From: Bolinopsis microptera
Lineage: Eukaryota > Ctenophora > Tentaculata > Lobata > Bolinopsidae
Reading direction: 5' to 3'
DNA length: 64,000 nt
Assembly (NCBI RefSeq): GCF_026151205.1
Contig: NC_087074.1
Location: 20,205,240-20,269,239 of the forward strand
Shown: piece by piece, positions 43,049 through 54,258 of the stretch
Numbering within the stretch: position 1 is the first letter of the stretch
How the letters are laid out: the number at the start of each line of letters is the position of its first letter
The notes under the pieces: generated by a model
What the model saw: the letters and a program-made list of their open reading frames with translations, nothing else
The model's database searches: none
What the model was told of the DNA's origin: nothing
Program-made: the position numbers and the translations under genes

Positions 43049-43445
43049 ATGCCAAACTTGCTGTTTACTCTTTTATATATTCGGGCAAGACATTCCAACC
43101 TTGTTACTAATATTGTGAGTCTTCTCACCCTGGTCCCCTTTACTGTAATCACCGTGATTAACATAGTCCCGTGGGCCTATGTGAGTACGTATTTTAAGTC
43201 ACATACGGACACTTCATTCAGACCACATGACAGCCCTGGTATGGTCACAACCGCGGCGGTTACAGGTCTCTTCTGGGTGATGTGGAGTCCTACTGTGGTA
43301 CGGTTACACCTCTCTGCTATAAAAGGGGAAGACTGGATACCGGCATGGCTGGAAAAAATGCGGTATCTCTACATGTTGCCCGGTTGGGAGCATACTTAAA
43401 CCCGCTTATCTATACCTTGACATTTTTCATCGCCTCAATCAATTA
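43049..43445 (+). pseudogene. Rhodopsin-class GPCR relic, helices 5-7
   Basis: One frame reads a helix-5-like segment (LLTLVPFTVITVINIVPW). It then reads a helix-6-like segment with the aromatic-Trp-x-Pro pattern (FWVMWSPTVV) and AWLEK. After a frameshift near 43365, the neighbouring frame continues HVARLGAYLNPLIYTLTFF, containing the NPxxY signature of helix 7. It is unrelated in sequence to the LDLa receptors here. It lacks helices 1-4 and is broken, so it is a pseudogene. Confidence 0.62.
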
Positions 43446-43736
43446 ACAATTCTTTAAAAATCTATGATGCGATGCCCGAGGCTTGCAGCAGTAGCCGCAA
43501 CAGAAACTGCAGACACCACGATAAAAATTTAATAATACGAATAAATGTTTATTAATCCACGAATCAACGGTTCGCGGATCGCGCTTTCCTCACAAATCAA
43601 CGCTCTCTTACTGATCAGGATCTTATTCTTAGTGCTTAGTTTTACAAATTTGTTTTTTGATACAGCATCAAACATGGAATAATTGCTATTGCAATGAAAG
43701 CCAAGCTTAGCATAAGAATATATATAATTCAATCAT

Positions 43737-43836
43737 GCATAATGGCAGGCAAAATGCAGCGATTTCATTGGACGAGAGCAACTGTTGGCGATGTTTGACT
43801 ACAAATGGCAGCGTTTGATCGAAAAACTGGCTTCAG

Positions 43837-43872
<36 letters not shown>

Positions 43873-44079
43873 TGTGATTGACTAATTTTATATTATTTTG
43901 CTGAGTGGTTTAAAAAAAATAATATCTTCAAGAACGCGAGCGTTGATTCGTGTATTTATTCTGTATTTGATAAACTATCTTAGATATAGGGCAGTCGAGT
44001 TTTCTTTCTTTTTCTTTCAACGTTGGACAGCTGCACTCGTGCATACCGAATTTTTTGGCAGTCCTTGAAAAATAGTGCC
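43737..44079 (+). promoter_or_regulatory. Conserved 5' flank of receptor copy 2 with 36-C tract
   Basis: This region aligns with 58884-59201 upstream of copy 3. It includes GGCAGGCAAAATGCAGCG, a poly-C run (43837-43872), and an AGATATAGGGCAGTCGAG stretch about 90 bp before the ATG. Conservation up to the start codon suggests that the promoter and leader were duplicated with the gene. No specific box was proven. Confidence 0.5.
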
Positions 44080-46439
44080 ATGACAAGAAGGAGCCATTTA
44101 ATAATAGGAATATTAATTCAAGTTTTCATCCTTGACCTCGTCCTCGGCTCCAATGACCCACGAGAACCCTTGTCTAAAGAAAAGGTAATAATAACCACGG
44201 AAGTGTACAAAAGTCCACCTCTTTACTCTTCGCTACGTGCAGATTTTACGAGAGGAACGTGCAGAGATGATGTTGACTATTTCCTTCATCGGAATGTCAA
44301 TGACACCTCATTGACATACAATAGACCATTTTATAACAACATAATGAAGAATAGGGACACATTACTTCGATCACCTGAAGGACATTCATGCTTGCCCCAT
44401 GTCGATACACATATATCCAGTACTGGACACAACAAATTGGACTTGTTTGATCCCTGTATATTACGTCTGTGATGGTTTCTCTGATTGCTTAACTGACGAG
44501 TGTGGTTGGCGGAGGGGAGACTACCGAGCAGTCAGTAACCCAGACTCCGGTTTTCTACTGTGCTCAACAGCCTGGATGTGTCTCATTTCCACAGGTAACG
44601 AAAACATAAGAAATTTATTTTTCTTTATCAATACAACAGTGCGAATGATCACAGATTATTAACTCCCCACTTGTTTATCGCACGTTTCTAATAATAATAA
44701 ACATATCCCTGTTTGTTTTATGAATATGACTGCACCTCCCACCTCAGATTTGCGATAACATAGAAGACTGTTTAGACGGTAGTGACGAGAGTTTCTGTTC
44801 AAACAAGGATCAGATAGAACAGAATAGTTTAAAAAGGGACAATCCAGTTGCGCAATGCATAAACAATTCCAATCTTTCTGAAAATAATATATGGTTATAC
44901 CAACATGAGCAGTTAATAATGTTCTGTGAAAATAATTGCAGCAGTTATTTTTCAAAATCAGATCAATGGTATAAGTTTTGCAAGCTCCTAGGCTTTAACC
45001 ATATTTCACTTCCTGCACTATATTTTTGTCATTATATGCCTAGCCTGGAATCAATTTGTGACAATAAAATAGACTGTACAAATGGTGAAGATGAAGTTGG
45101 ATGTCCGGGCAGATTCTACTGCTATAACCACCTTGAAAATGTGTCTAAAAGCGAAAGGACATTGTCGGTTTCACCGGATAAGAAATGCGATCAAGTTAAA
45201 GATTGCCCAAATAATATGGATGAGTGTAATATTGACTGTGACCTAGGCAACATAGCTTCTCCAAAATCCCTCATAAAATCGAATGCTCTCTCGTGTTCAA
45301 ATCTCATCTTTGGATTAGCTGTTTTGATTCTGAATGTAAGGAACGGTTATAAAGCAATGAAACGCACAGCCACTAATGTTATTGCGAAAACTGATAGACT
45401 TCTTTGCATACAAATATTTGCATATGACTTTATGATGGGAATTTATCTTTGCTTCATCGTGCTGGCTTCCCTCGTTCTCCGATATACTGGAGGCTATTGT
45501 GTACGCTCTGACTGGTGGAGGTCGAGCGTTTACTGCAATATTTTGGGGGTGATCTTCTCTTTTGCAAGTCACGGATCTCTCTTGATAGTTTCTTTGATGA
45601 GTATTGTAAGGAGCATCCAGTGCACTGTATCATTTATCAGGATTCCTTATAAAGCCATAATTTTAAGTTCCTGCATAATTTTCACCCTCAACTTGATTCA
45701 TGCAATACTTCCAGTTGTAAAGCTTCCCCTAATTGAACACATCTTCAAATCGAAAATCTTCATGGTGAACATTGCCGAAAATCCCTTGTTGAGCTCCTTT
45801 GATGAACAGAACATAACAGATCTGCATAACAAATTCTTTCCAAACCGGACTACTGAGTACATTACAACGATGCTGGATGATTTGAAGCAAATAACAAATA
45901 TGCCTGAGATCTTCGACTTCAGAATGATTGGGTATTACGGGACCACGCCAATTTGCATAAGCAATATATTCAAGGATCAGGAATCATACCGAGCTTTTAA
46001 AATTGGATATTGTACTGCCATATCTGTGCTGTTAACTGTAGTTTCAGTATCATATATTTTAATAGTGGTGAAGCATAACAAGTCAGCAGCAATTGCAAAC
46101 GACAACCAGGGAGATCATCAGCAAAACAAAGACCTCATTATCAAGGTCTGCTTGATGATCGGATCTCAACTGGTAAGCTGGGTGTCCCTAATAATAACCG
46201 CTAACTATTTCATCGGTACTGACGGAAGTTCTGTACCAGAATATGTATTTGAAGTTTTTGCCCTGTTTGTGATGCCCATCAACAGTTTGCTTAACCCAAT
46301 ATTTTACAGTGATATGTATAAAATTGTCAAGCAGAAAGGTTCATATATTATTAGTGCTATTGTTAATAGAATTAACAAAAGAGTTAATCCATCTGACCAA
46401 ACAGCAGAGAATGAAATGAACAATATCAATCGGCCATGA
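44080..46439 (+). pseudogene. LDLa-type 7TM receptor copy 2, exon 1 carries two 1-base insertions
   Basis: Exon 1 runs 44080-44594 and exon 2 44748-46439, with a GTAACG donor and CTCAG acceptor and a 153-bp intron. Exon 1 is 515 bases against 513 in copy 3. The two extra G residues lie near 44380 (GAAGGACATT for GAAGACATT) and near 44507 (TTGGCGGAGG for TTGCGGAGG). They shift the frame through the first LDLa, so a normal protein cannot be made. Exon 2 is fully open (564 codons including the stop). Its seven-helix region differs from copy 1 by only about ten residues. The signal peptide MTRRSHLIIGILIQV is retained. It may be a young pseudogene; sequencing error is the alternative. Confidence 0.85.
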
Positions 46440-46704
46440 ATTTAACAGACTGAGGAAAGCTGACGAATATCTCATAACATTAACATATTATATGAATAAT
46501 ATGGGTCAGAAGTATTGACACAAATATAGGTAAAAGCATTTACCGCTATGACCGTAAAATGTAAAATAAACAAAATGTCGCTTGTTTTTCTATCAACATT
46601 TACCTTGACTAACATCAGTAATCGTGTGCTATTCATATTGCTGATATTATACACTGTGGAGCCTTTTATCTGCTCAAGAGGGTTTATGCCAAGGATAAGC
46701 ACAT

Positions 46705-47990
46705 TGCAGTAAATTTAACAAAAAAAATAGAATAAAGAAAAAGAGAACAAAAATTTGACAACGTATTCAGTTTTGGGATATGATTAAGCTGCTGTATGTT
46801 AGTTTTTATGTTCCGTTTTGTTAGTCAGCTGTTTTATTAATTGTGTGTTATTCAATATTCATGTTGCTAAGACTTATATACTATTCAGCTGTTAAATTTT
46901 GGCTCATTTTATTTGCTTAAGAATAAAATTTAACAAAAAATCAGAATAAAAAAAGAGAAGAACAAATTTGACAACGTATTCAGTTTTGGGATATGATAAA
47001 GCTGCTGTATATTAGTTTTTTGTTCCGTTTTGTTAGTCAGCTGTTTTATTAATTGTGTGTTATTCAATATTCATGTTGCTAAGACTTATATACTATTCAG
47101 CTGTTAAATTTTCGCTCTTTTTTATTGTTTAAAAATAAAATTTAACAAAAAATCAAAGCAGAATAAAGTAAAAAAGAAAAAAAATTGACTACATATTCAG
47201 TTTTGGGATATGATAAAGCTGCTGTATATTAGTTTTTGTGTTTCGTTTTGTTAGTCAATTGTTTTATTAATTGTATGTTATTCAATATTCATGTTGCTAA
47301 TGTTTATATACTATTCAGCTGTTGAATTTTTGCTCATTTTATTTGCTTAAGAATAAAATTTAACAAAAAATCAGAATAAAGAAAGAGAAGAACAAATTTG
47401 ACAACGTATTCAGTTTTGGGATATGATTAAGCTGCTGTATATTAGTTTTTATGTTCCGTTTTGTTAGTCAGCTGTTTTATTAATTGTGTGTTATTGAATA
47501 TTTATGTTGCTAATACGTATACACTATTCAGCTGTTAAATTTTTGCTCATTTTATTTGCTTCAGAATAAAATTTAACAAAAAATCAGAATAAAGAAAGAG
47601 AAAAAAATTGGCAACGTATTCAGTTTTGCCTTTGGGATATGATAAAACTGCTGTATATTAGTTTTATGTTTCGTTTTGTTAGTCAGTTGTTTAATTAATT
47701 GTGTGTTATTCAATATTCATGCTGCTAATATTTATATACCTATTCAGCTGTTGAATTTTTGTTCTTTTTATTTGCTTAAGAGTAAAATTTAACAAAAAAC
47801 AGAATAAAGAAAAAGAGAAAAAAATTTACAACATATTCAGTTTTGGGATATGATGAAACTGCTGTATATTAGTTTTTATGTTCCGTTTTGTTAGTCACTA
47901 TTACTAGTCAGTTGTTTTATTAATTGTGTGTTATTCAATATTCATGATGCTAATGTTTATATACTATTCAGCTGGTAAATTTTTGCTTAC
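46705..47990. repeat. 212-bp tandem satellite, array 3
   Basis: About six units, starting about 265 bp after receptor copy 2, as after the other copies. It is interrupted at about 47995 by a retrotransposon and resumes at 51590. Confidence 0.92.
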
Positions 47991-48076
47991 TTACTTGGGT
48001 TACTTGGGTTGGGTTCCGAGCTAGAGTGCTACCAGGCCAAGAATGTCTTGCATCTCCACCGCCAAGTAGTAGCGCG

Positions 48077-51000
48077 TCAGAGACACGTGCCACCGGCCCA
48101 CTCCAGCATTGAGTTCCTGTTCTGTCCAGTGTACCCAGGTGTTGGTGGAGTGTCAGGGAATTCATTGAGGAAAGCATCAAGAGCAGGTTTGAAAGTGGTC
48201 AAGGTAAGGAGGGACTTGATGCTAGGAGGGACCACGTTGTACAGTGCAGAGGCTCTAGAGGCAAAGGAGTTGAACCTCAGGTTATTGACACTAGTGTACT
48301 TGGAGGATCCTAGTGGTCGTATACACGTAGTTCCGTATCGTGAGGTCTCGCGGAAGTTGATGTTCATACTGTTTGGAGCGAGATTGTTATAGATCTTCCA
48401 AACTAGGATGATAGTGTATCTCTCACGCCGCCTTTGAAGGGAGTACATAGACAGGTGACGGAGGCGTTCCCAGTAGTTGAGATTTCCAATACCCTGGATT
48501 TTAGCAGTGAAGGATCGTTGAACTGCTTCGAGTTTAATAATTTCGAACTGCATGTGAGGAGACCACAGAGGACAGCAGTATTCCAGATGAGATCGTACGT
48601 AGGACTTGTACAAGAGCATCATGGTCGCTACATCCCTGGAGATGAAGGTGCGTAGCACCCAGCTAGCCATGTTTCTGGCTTTGGCAGACTTCATCGCTAT
48701 GTGAGTGCGCCAGTTGAGGTCTGGGTCGATATAGACACCCAGGTCCTTCACGTGGTCAGAGCCCTTAAGAGTCTCTCCAGATGGTAAGATGTAGGGTTGC
48801 TTCAAGTCCGGTAGTTTGCCGTGTTGTAGAAGCTGGAACTTTTCCTCGTTAAGCTCCATGTTGTTAGCATCAGCCCAATTCACAACCGAGAGAAGATCTT
48901 CTTGGAGAAGGATGCGATCGATATGGGAAGATATATCTTTGTGGAGCTTCGAGTCATCTGCAAACACTTTGATCTTGCTGTGCTTGACTACGGAGAAGAT
49001 GTCGTCAATGTAGATGAGGAAGAGAAGGGGACCTAGGACAGTACCCTGAGGAACCCCACTAATGACATCGATGATCGTGGACATGACCCCATCCACGATA
49101 ACATGCTGCTTTCTGCCAGTAAGAAAGCTGGCTATCCAGTCGTAGAGCTTACCACGGATACCAAAGGCCTGGATCTTCTTGAGCAGTATCTTGTGGTCAA
49201 CCTTATCAAAGGCTTTGCTGAAGTCGAGGTAGAGCACGTCAGCATTTTTGTCGAGGTTGAGATCGCAGATTATATCCTCGATGTGATGGAGAAGCTGAGT
49301 GAGGCAGTTCTTGCCTTTTTGGAAACCGTGCTGATCAGGGTTGAACATGTTGTTGCGTTCAAGGAAGCTGACCATCTGGTTGCGCATGATGCGTTCACAG
49401 AGTTTGATGAGGTGAGAGGTCAGGGAAACCGGCCTGTAGTTAGCGGCTACAGCCTTGCTCCCCTTCTTGAAGATAGGGATGATACTCTGGGAGCGGAACA
49501 TCTCAGCGATGTCCGAAGTATCAAAAGATAGCTGCCAGAGCTTGGCTATAGTGGGAGCAAGAGCGTCCTTGCATTCCCGCAAGATGAGAGCAGGGAACTT
49601 GTCTGGTCCTGGAGCGGAGAACCTCCCCGTTTCCTTGATAGCACTAAGGACGTCGTTAACCGAGAAGGTGATGTCGGAGAGTTCTTCTGTATGCCCTTTT
49701 TCGTCAGGGATGTTATCGGGGTTGACGTTTTCAGGGTTACTGAAGGCCTTCTGATACTGCTTCTGAAGGATGTTGCCCATAACAGTGGGATCGCACTGGA
49801 GGTTGTTAGCATCATCGGCGAGAGGTCCAACAGGCGCCTTGAACTTAGCCGATTTCTTAGCGTAAGAATAAAATGCCTTGGGATTGATCTTCATCTTAGC
49901 TAATGCAGCTATCTCCTGTCGGAGCCGTTCTTGTTTGATGTCTTCCTTCATAAGAATTTCGATGTTAGCACGTTCGCTGTTGAGGTTATCGAGTTTAACG
50001 CTGTTCCGTGGAGTTCTAACACCATGCTTTATAGCATTGATCCTGGCATTAAGACGGCGCTTCTTACGAATAAGTTCCCTTCTGGACTTGGGAATGGAGG
50101 ATTGTGAGGACACTTGGATGTTTCTGCTGTGCGAGGGAGCGTGCTTAGAGCATATGAACGCTACCTTGTCTTCAAACAATGTCCAAGCTGTATCCTGATC
50201 GTTGCTTGGGTCAGTGATAGAAGCCCAGTCTATTTCTACTAGTTCTGCATTAATAGCATCCCAGTCTGCAGAGTTGAAGTTTATGTCATCAAAGAGGCAG
50301 GAGGGGGTGAAGACTGGCCGCTCCGGAGACTGCGAGGGGAGGAGGAGTTCAGGATTGAGGAGAGTGCAGCTCACAATGTCATGATCTGATAACTCTGTCT
50401 TGGTAACAGAGATACTGTGGATCGAGTCAGAGTCGTTTGAGAAAACAAGATCAAGGATGTTGTTCTTGCGAGTTGGCTCGAGGACCTCTTGTTGGAGCAG
50501 GCATTCTTCATTGAAGTTCAGAAGTGCTAGGGCTGATTGTCGGTCTGAAAGGGAGATACTGCATCCTGTGTCGATAGAAGAATTCGTCCAGTTGATGAAG
50601 GGTAGGTTGAAGTCTCCTGTAATGTGCAGTACAGGGGTGCGTTGAATTCCGTTGATGAACTGTTGGAGGGTAGAGAGGCATTCATCAAACTTGTCAAAAG
50701 GAGCTGAAGGGGGCCGGTAAATGCCCGCTATCACGATGTTAGCTTCTTTACTGTAGATGGTGACGAGTTCACAGTAGGAGTTTGAGAAGGACTTTGTTTC
50801 TTCTGCTGTGATGGAGTTGTGGAGATAGGTAGCGGCTCCACCACAAGCTCGACTGGTACGATCCGCTCGGTAGCAGGTATAACCTGGGATGTGAACCTCC
50901 GCATCTAAGTGATAGGACTTGAGGTGGGTTTCTGTCAAGGTGAAGAAAGGAGTGTGGATCGGGTTGGAGCTGATAGATTCTTGGAGGGCTTTCACTTTCC

Positions 51001-51079
51001 ATCGCTGGTTGGTGATGCCAGGGTTCATTCCTTGGATGTTGAGGAGGAATGCGTTGGAGATCGGAAGATTACTCTTCAC
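48077..51079 (-). CDS. APE endonuclease - reverse transcriptase (ORF2), intact 1000 codons
   Basis: The endonuclease spans residues 10-240, with TLTETHL (47-53), HITGDFNLPFINW (153-165) and LSDHDIVSC (231-239). The RT spans about 480-740: SIIPIFKKGS (533-542), LYLDFSKAFDKVDH (617-630), ISGVPQGTVLGPLLF (674-688) and the catalytic VFADDSKL (706-713). The C-terminal region carries the usual YCCPLWSPH thumb segment. There are no stops or frameshifts. The frame opens with GTG, overlapping ORF1's TGA by 3 bases. The first in-frame ATG is residue 18, just at the start of the endonuclease. Translation may depend on reinitiation after ORF1. CR1/L2-like by motifs; exact clade not assigned. Confidence 0.9.
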   Translation of the reverse strand: MKSNLPISNAFLLNIQGMNPGITNQRWKVKALQESISSNPIHTPFFTLTETHLKSYHLDAEVHIPGYTCYRADRTSRACGGAATYLHNSITAEETKSFSNSYCELVTIYSKEANIVIAGIYRPPSAPFDKFDECLSTLQQFINGIQRTPVLHITGDFNLPFINWTNSSIDTGCSISLSDRQSALALLNFNEECLLQQEVLEPTRKNNILDLVFSNDSDSIHSISVTKTELSDHDIVSCTLLNPELLLPSQSPERPVFTPSCLFDDINFNSADWDAINAELVEIDWASITDPSNDQDTAWTLFEDKVAFICSKHAPSHSRNIQVSSQSSIPKSRRELIRKKRRLNARINAIKHGVRTPRNSVKLDNLNSERANIEILMKEDIKQERLRQEIAALAKMKINPKAFYSYAKKSAKFKAPVGPLADDANNLQCDPTVMGNILQKQYQKAFSNPENVNPDNIPDEKGHTEELSDITFSVNDVLSAIKETGRFSAPGPDKFPALILRECKDALAPTIAKLWQLSFDTSDIAEMFRSQSIIPIFKKGSKAVAANYRPVSLTSHLIKLCERIMRNQMVSFLERNNMFNPDQHGFQKGKNCLTQLLHHIEDIICDLNLDKNADVLYLDFSKAFDKVDHKILLKKIQAFGIRGKLYDWIASFLTGRKQHVIVDGVMSTIIDVISGVPQGTVLGPLLFLIYIDDIFSVVKHSKIKVFADDSKLHKDISSHIDRILLQEDLLSVVNWADANNMELNEEKFQLLQHGKLPDLKQPYILPSGETLKGSDHVKDLGVYIDPDLNWRTHIAMKSAKARNMASWVLRTFISRDVATMMLLYKSYVRSHLEYCCPLWSPHMQFEIIKLEAVQRSFTAKIQGIGNLNYWERLRHLSMYSLQRRRERYTIILVWKIYNNLAPNSMNINFRETSRYGTTCIRPLGSSKYTSVNNLRFNSFASRASALYNVVPPSIKSLLTLTTFKPALDAFLNEFPDTPPTPGYTGQNRNSMLEWAGGTCL

Positions 51080-51578
51080 AGGACTGAGTGGTGACCTGAT
51101 CGAATGTAGTCTGGGACAGGAGGTGTTGGGTGGTACTGGCGCTGCTGGGAGGAGAGGTGGTGGTTCAGGGAAGGTTGTGGGGGATACATGAGGTCCTGGT
51201 GCTGAAGGTTTTGGAGTACCTGTGGAGATCGTAGGAGATCGCGGAGAGAAGACTGGATCATTGCAGCAATGTCTTTGGTCAAGTCCGCTTTCATCGAGGA
51301 GTAGTGATTCCGAAAATCCTGGCTGGGTTCAGAAACGTGGGCTTCATTGAAGCTAACTGTCCGATTACGGTTCGCCCCGGTAGTGTTGGACCGAGTTGAG
51401 GAGTTACTCTCCGTCCTTTTCCTACCTGAACTGTATCCACTGTTGTCCCTAGTCTGGGATCTTTCTCTATTCTCGTTAGATCTAGGAGGGTGGCGGTTTT
51501 GCTGGGAAGAAGATGAGGATGATGTCTGGCTTCCTCTCTTGGCGTACTTGAGGTTCTTCTCGTTGGTGATGGTACCCC
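51076..51578 (-). CDS. Retrotransposon ORF1 fragment, low complexity, 5'-truncated
   Basis: About 165 codons upstream of ORF2. The sequence is rich in Ser, Asn, Arg and Gln (SSSSSSQQNRHPP, TRSNTTGANRNR), followed by a short predicted helix (MKADLTKDIAAMIQSSLRDLL) and a Pro/Gln/His-rich tail. No esterase or zinc finger is visible in what remains. The N-terminus is missing, because the frame runs straight into satellite at about 51580. It may be an RNA-binding ORF1 tail. Confidence 0.6.
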
Positions 51579-51589
51579 TGATAAGAATA

Positions 51590-52290
51590 AAATTTAACAA
51601 AAAATCAGAATAAATAAAATGAGAAAAAAATTGTCGTTGACAACGTATTCAGTTTTGGGATGAGATAAAGCTGCTGTATATTAGTTTTTATGTTCCGTTT
51701 TGTTAGTCAGTTTTTCTATTAATTGCGTGAATATACGTTGTTCAATATTTATGTTGCTAATATTTATTAACCTGGGGACCCCAGGCTATTATATTTATGT
51801 TCATAATCCGTATGGAAATTTTGCGGAATGACAGGCTGAGCGCCGCCCAGTAAATATTCATATACCATTCAACTGTTAAATTTTTGCTCTTTTTATCTTG
51901 TATTTGCTAGAGAGTGATATAAAATTGAACAAAAAATCAGAAAACAAAATTTAACAACGTACTCAGTTTTTGGATATGATTATGATAAAGCTGCTGTATA
52001 TTAATTATATTATTGTTGGTTTTTATGTTCCGTTTTGTTAGTCAGTTGTTTTATCAATTGTGTGTTATTCAATATTTATGTTGCCAATATTTGATATCTA
52101 TATACTATTCAGCTGTTAAGTTTTTGCTCTTTTTATTTGTTTAAGAGTAAAATTTTACAAAAAATCAGAATAAAGAAAAAGAGAAAAACAAATTTGACAA
52201 CGTATTCAGTTTTGGGATGAGATAAAGCTGCTGTATATTAGTTTTTATGTTCCGTTTTATTAGTCAGTTGCTTTATTATTTTTGTGTTAT
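51590..52290. repeat. 212-bp satellite, array 3 continued, with short interspersed element at 51771-51852
   Basis: The diverged satellite units carry the same embedded element and the same GCGTGAATATACGTTGTTC variant as 25271-25650 and 30885-31320, showing co-amplification. Confidence 0.82.
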
Positions 52291-52316
52291 TCAATTCAGA
52301 CAACCTTATAACGTAA

Positions 52317-52515
52317 ATGTGGCACTGTGGCACTTGTGGGACTAACATGTGGCACTTGCGGCACTCACATGTGGCACTTGCGGCACTATCATATGTAGCA
52401 TGCTATCAAATGATAGTGCAGCAAGTGCTGCATGCTACATATGAAAGTGCCGCAAGTGCCACATGCTACATATGAAAGTGCCACAAGTGCCACATGTTAG
52501 TGCCGCAAGTGCCAC
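52317..52515. repeat. Palindromic minisatellite of GTGGCACTTGCGGCAC units
   Basis: About four direct units of TGTGGCACTTGCGGCACT lie at the left and their reverse complements (AGTGCCGCAAGTGCCACATG) at the right, meeting at a GCATGCTATCAAATGATAG centre near 52400-52420. It is a foldback minisatellite occupying the place where the MITE sits in the other satellite tails. Confidence 0.75.
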
Positions 52516-52639
52516 GTAATAAGGTCGGCTCAGAAGTCTTTCTTCTTCGTAGGGGGCAATGGTCTTTACTACTAAGGAATTGATCAAAACCACTATTGGA
52601 TAGAGCATTGAAGCCCTGTGCATACCCCGGTAAAGTTAA

Positions 52640-53671
52640 TCTGTGAAGAAAGCAACCGTTGCCCTTATATTCACAACACTATTTACCCCCTATACTATTA
52701 TATCCCCTTTATTGTTTTCCAGCATTAAAACTCATCGAAAGTAGTTCGGCAGGTATATTTAAGTAAAAAACATTCTAATTCAATGTTAAAGATGACAGGA
52801 ATAAGAAATAGTTATGTGGAGCTTTTTAAGAAATTTGCGCAAAATACGCGCCAGCATGTTATACGAAATTAGGTAAAAAACCCAAAATCGCCATATTCAG
52901 GTGCTTTAAAAACCATGTTAAATTGAGTTAGAGATCTGAAACTTTGCAGGGCGTCTAGACCTTGTCCAAATCGACTGTTAAAAAAATTTCATGTTTCAGG
53001 AGTATCGGGAAGTGGGTTTTCTGGAACCCCTGTTTTACAACAGATTGTCGTGAAGTATAGTATATATGTATAGATGTATAGACGCTTTTTGCAGTCAATT
53101 GTAGCCTACATTTAAGTGTCCGTAGATTCAAAAGTATAAACGATACAGTCATTTCGAACCACAGGTTTTAAAGATAATTATTTATACTTTAGTTTACACT
53201 ATATCGAAAAATAATTTAACGTCATTATCATCACTTGATGACGTCATCAAGTTAAGGGTTTTTAAAACTTGATTTTTGACAAAATAATAACTTTTCAAAT
53301 CGAATTTAAACCATTAAGGAGTAATTTTATTCAAAATCTGAGGACATTTTCACTTAGATAATTGTTCAAGCATTCTGAAAATTTACCGGGAAATTTTCCT
53401 ACCTTGCTCCTTCATAAAGATATTTGCTATTGAAGTTAGTGCTTTTTTGAAGAATAATTTTATAAAAACACAAAAGTTGTGAATTAGTATTCTCTGGTGT
53501 TGGGCCATCCCTTGGGTTGTGGAGCTCAATTTTGCTTCCTAAAGGTCTAAATTGTGTTATAGGCTAGTTTTAAAGTTGAAAGTCGAAAAGTTGCACACGT
53601 GGGGACACGCCCAAATTGATTTAAAATAGCTAAAATCACTGAAAACTGTTATTTTTACGATTACCGGTTCA
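52640..53671. other. AT-rich tail, first 420 bp duplicated at 63437-63850
   Basis: 52648-53060 and 63437-63850 are close copies, both following a satellite array. No gene was recognised in either. The rest, to 53671, is featureless. Confidence 0.55.
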
Positions 53672-53702
53672 CTCTACCCATGATTATGGGTTTTGGTCAA
53701 AT
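53672..53702. repeat. Solo terminus of the TTTGACCAAAACCC MITE
   Basis: TCTACCCATGATTATGGGTT followed by TTGGTCAAAT matches the MITE end exactly, but no partner end was found nearby. Confidence 0.65.
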
Positions 53703-54258
53703 ATAATAATCAATAATATCGAAAATCGTTTCAAAATATTTTCAAACTCACTTTCAAAAGTTGAATTCACACTCACACTAAAAAGATCAATTATTTTGTC
53801 AAATCGTTAAAAAAAACTCTCGACACATTACAGTACGTGAGCATTGATACATGGTACGTATCACAAATATCAGTGGCATGCAACGTATGTCAATGTGAGC
53901 ATGATTAGCATGCCTTTCATTTTATTTGTACCACTTAAGTCCCAGAACTTTTTATCTCTTAATTCTGCTTGCTATAGTATGTTATAATATATGGCTATTC
54001 TAATTTCTAGAAATTTTCAAGCGTGATCACGATGAAAATTTTATCGCGAGAGTTATCTTTAAGATTTTGTGCATTAAAAAGCCGCGCGGAGTGGGGTAAG
54101 GCTTGCTGTTATCAGCGCTTTGGCAGTGAAAAATATGCTGAAATATGTCAGTCCATTAAGCGAACGCTGTTTATTACTGCTCATTTATTGTGTGTTTGCT
54201 GTCGTCCTATGTTATGTTATGTTATGATGTCATGATTTAGCGATTATTGGTCGCTGTA

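Larger units (their letters stand above)
47997..51580 (-). mobile_element. Young 5'-truncated CR1/L2-like retrotransposon
   Basis: The 3' end has AAGTAACCC/AAGTAAG-type short repeats at about 47993-48010. The 5' end is lost within ORF1, where satellite begins at about 51580. Its base composition is clearly more GC-rich than the surrounding AT-rich satellite, and ORF2 is uninterrupted, which suggests a recent insertion. Confidence 0.82.
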
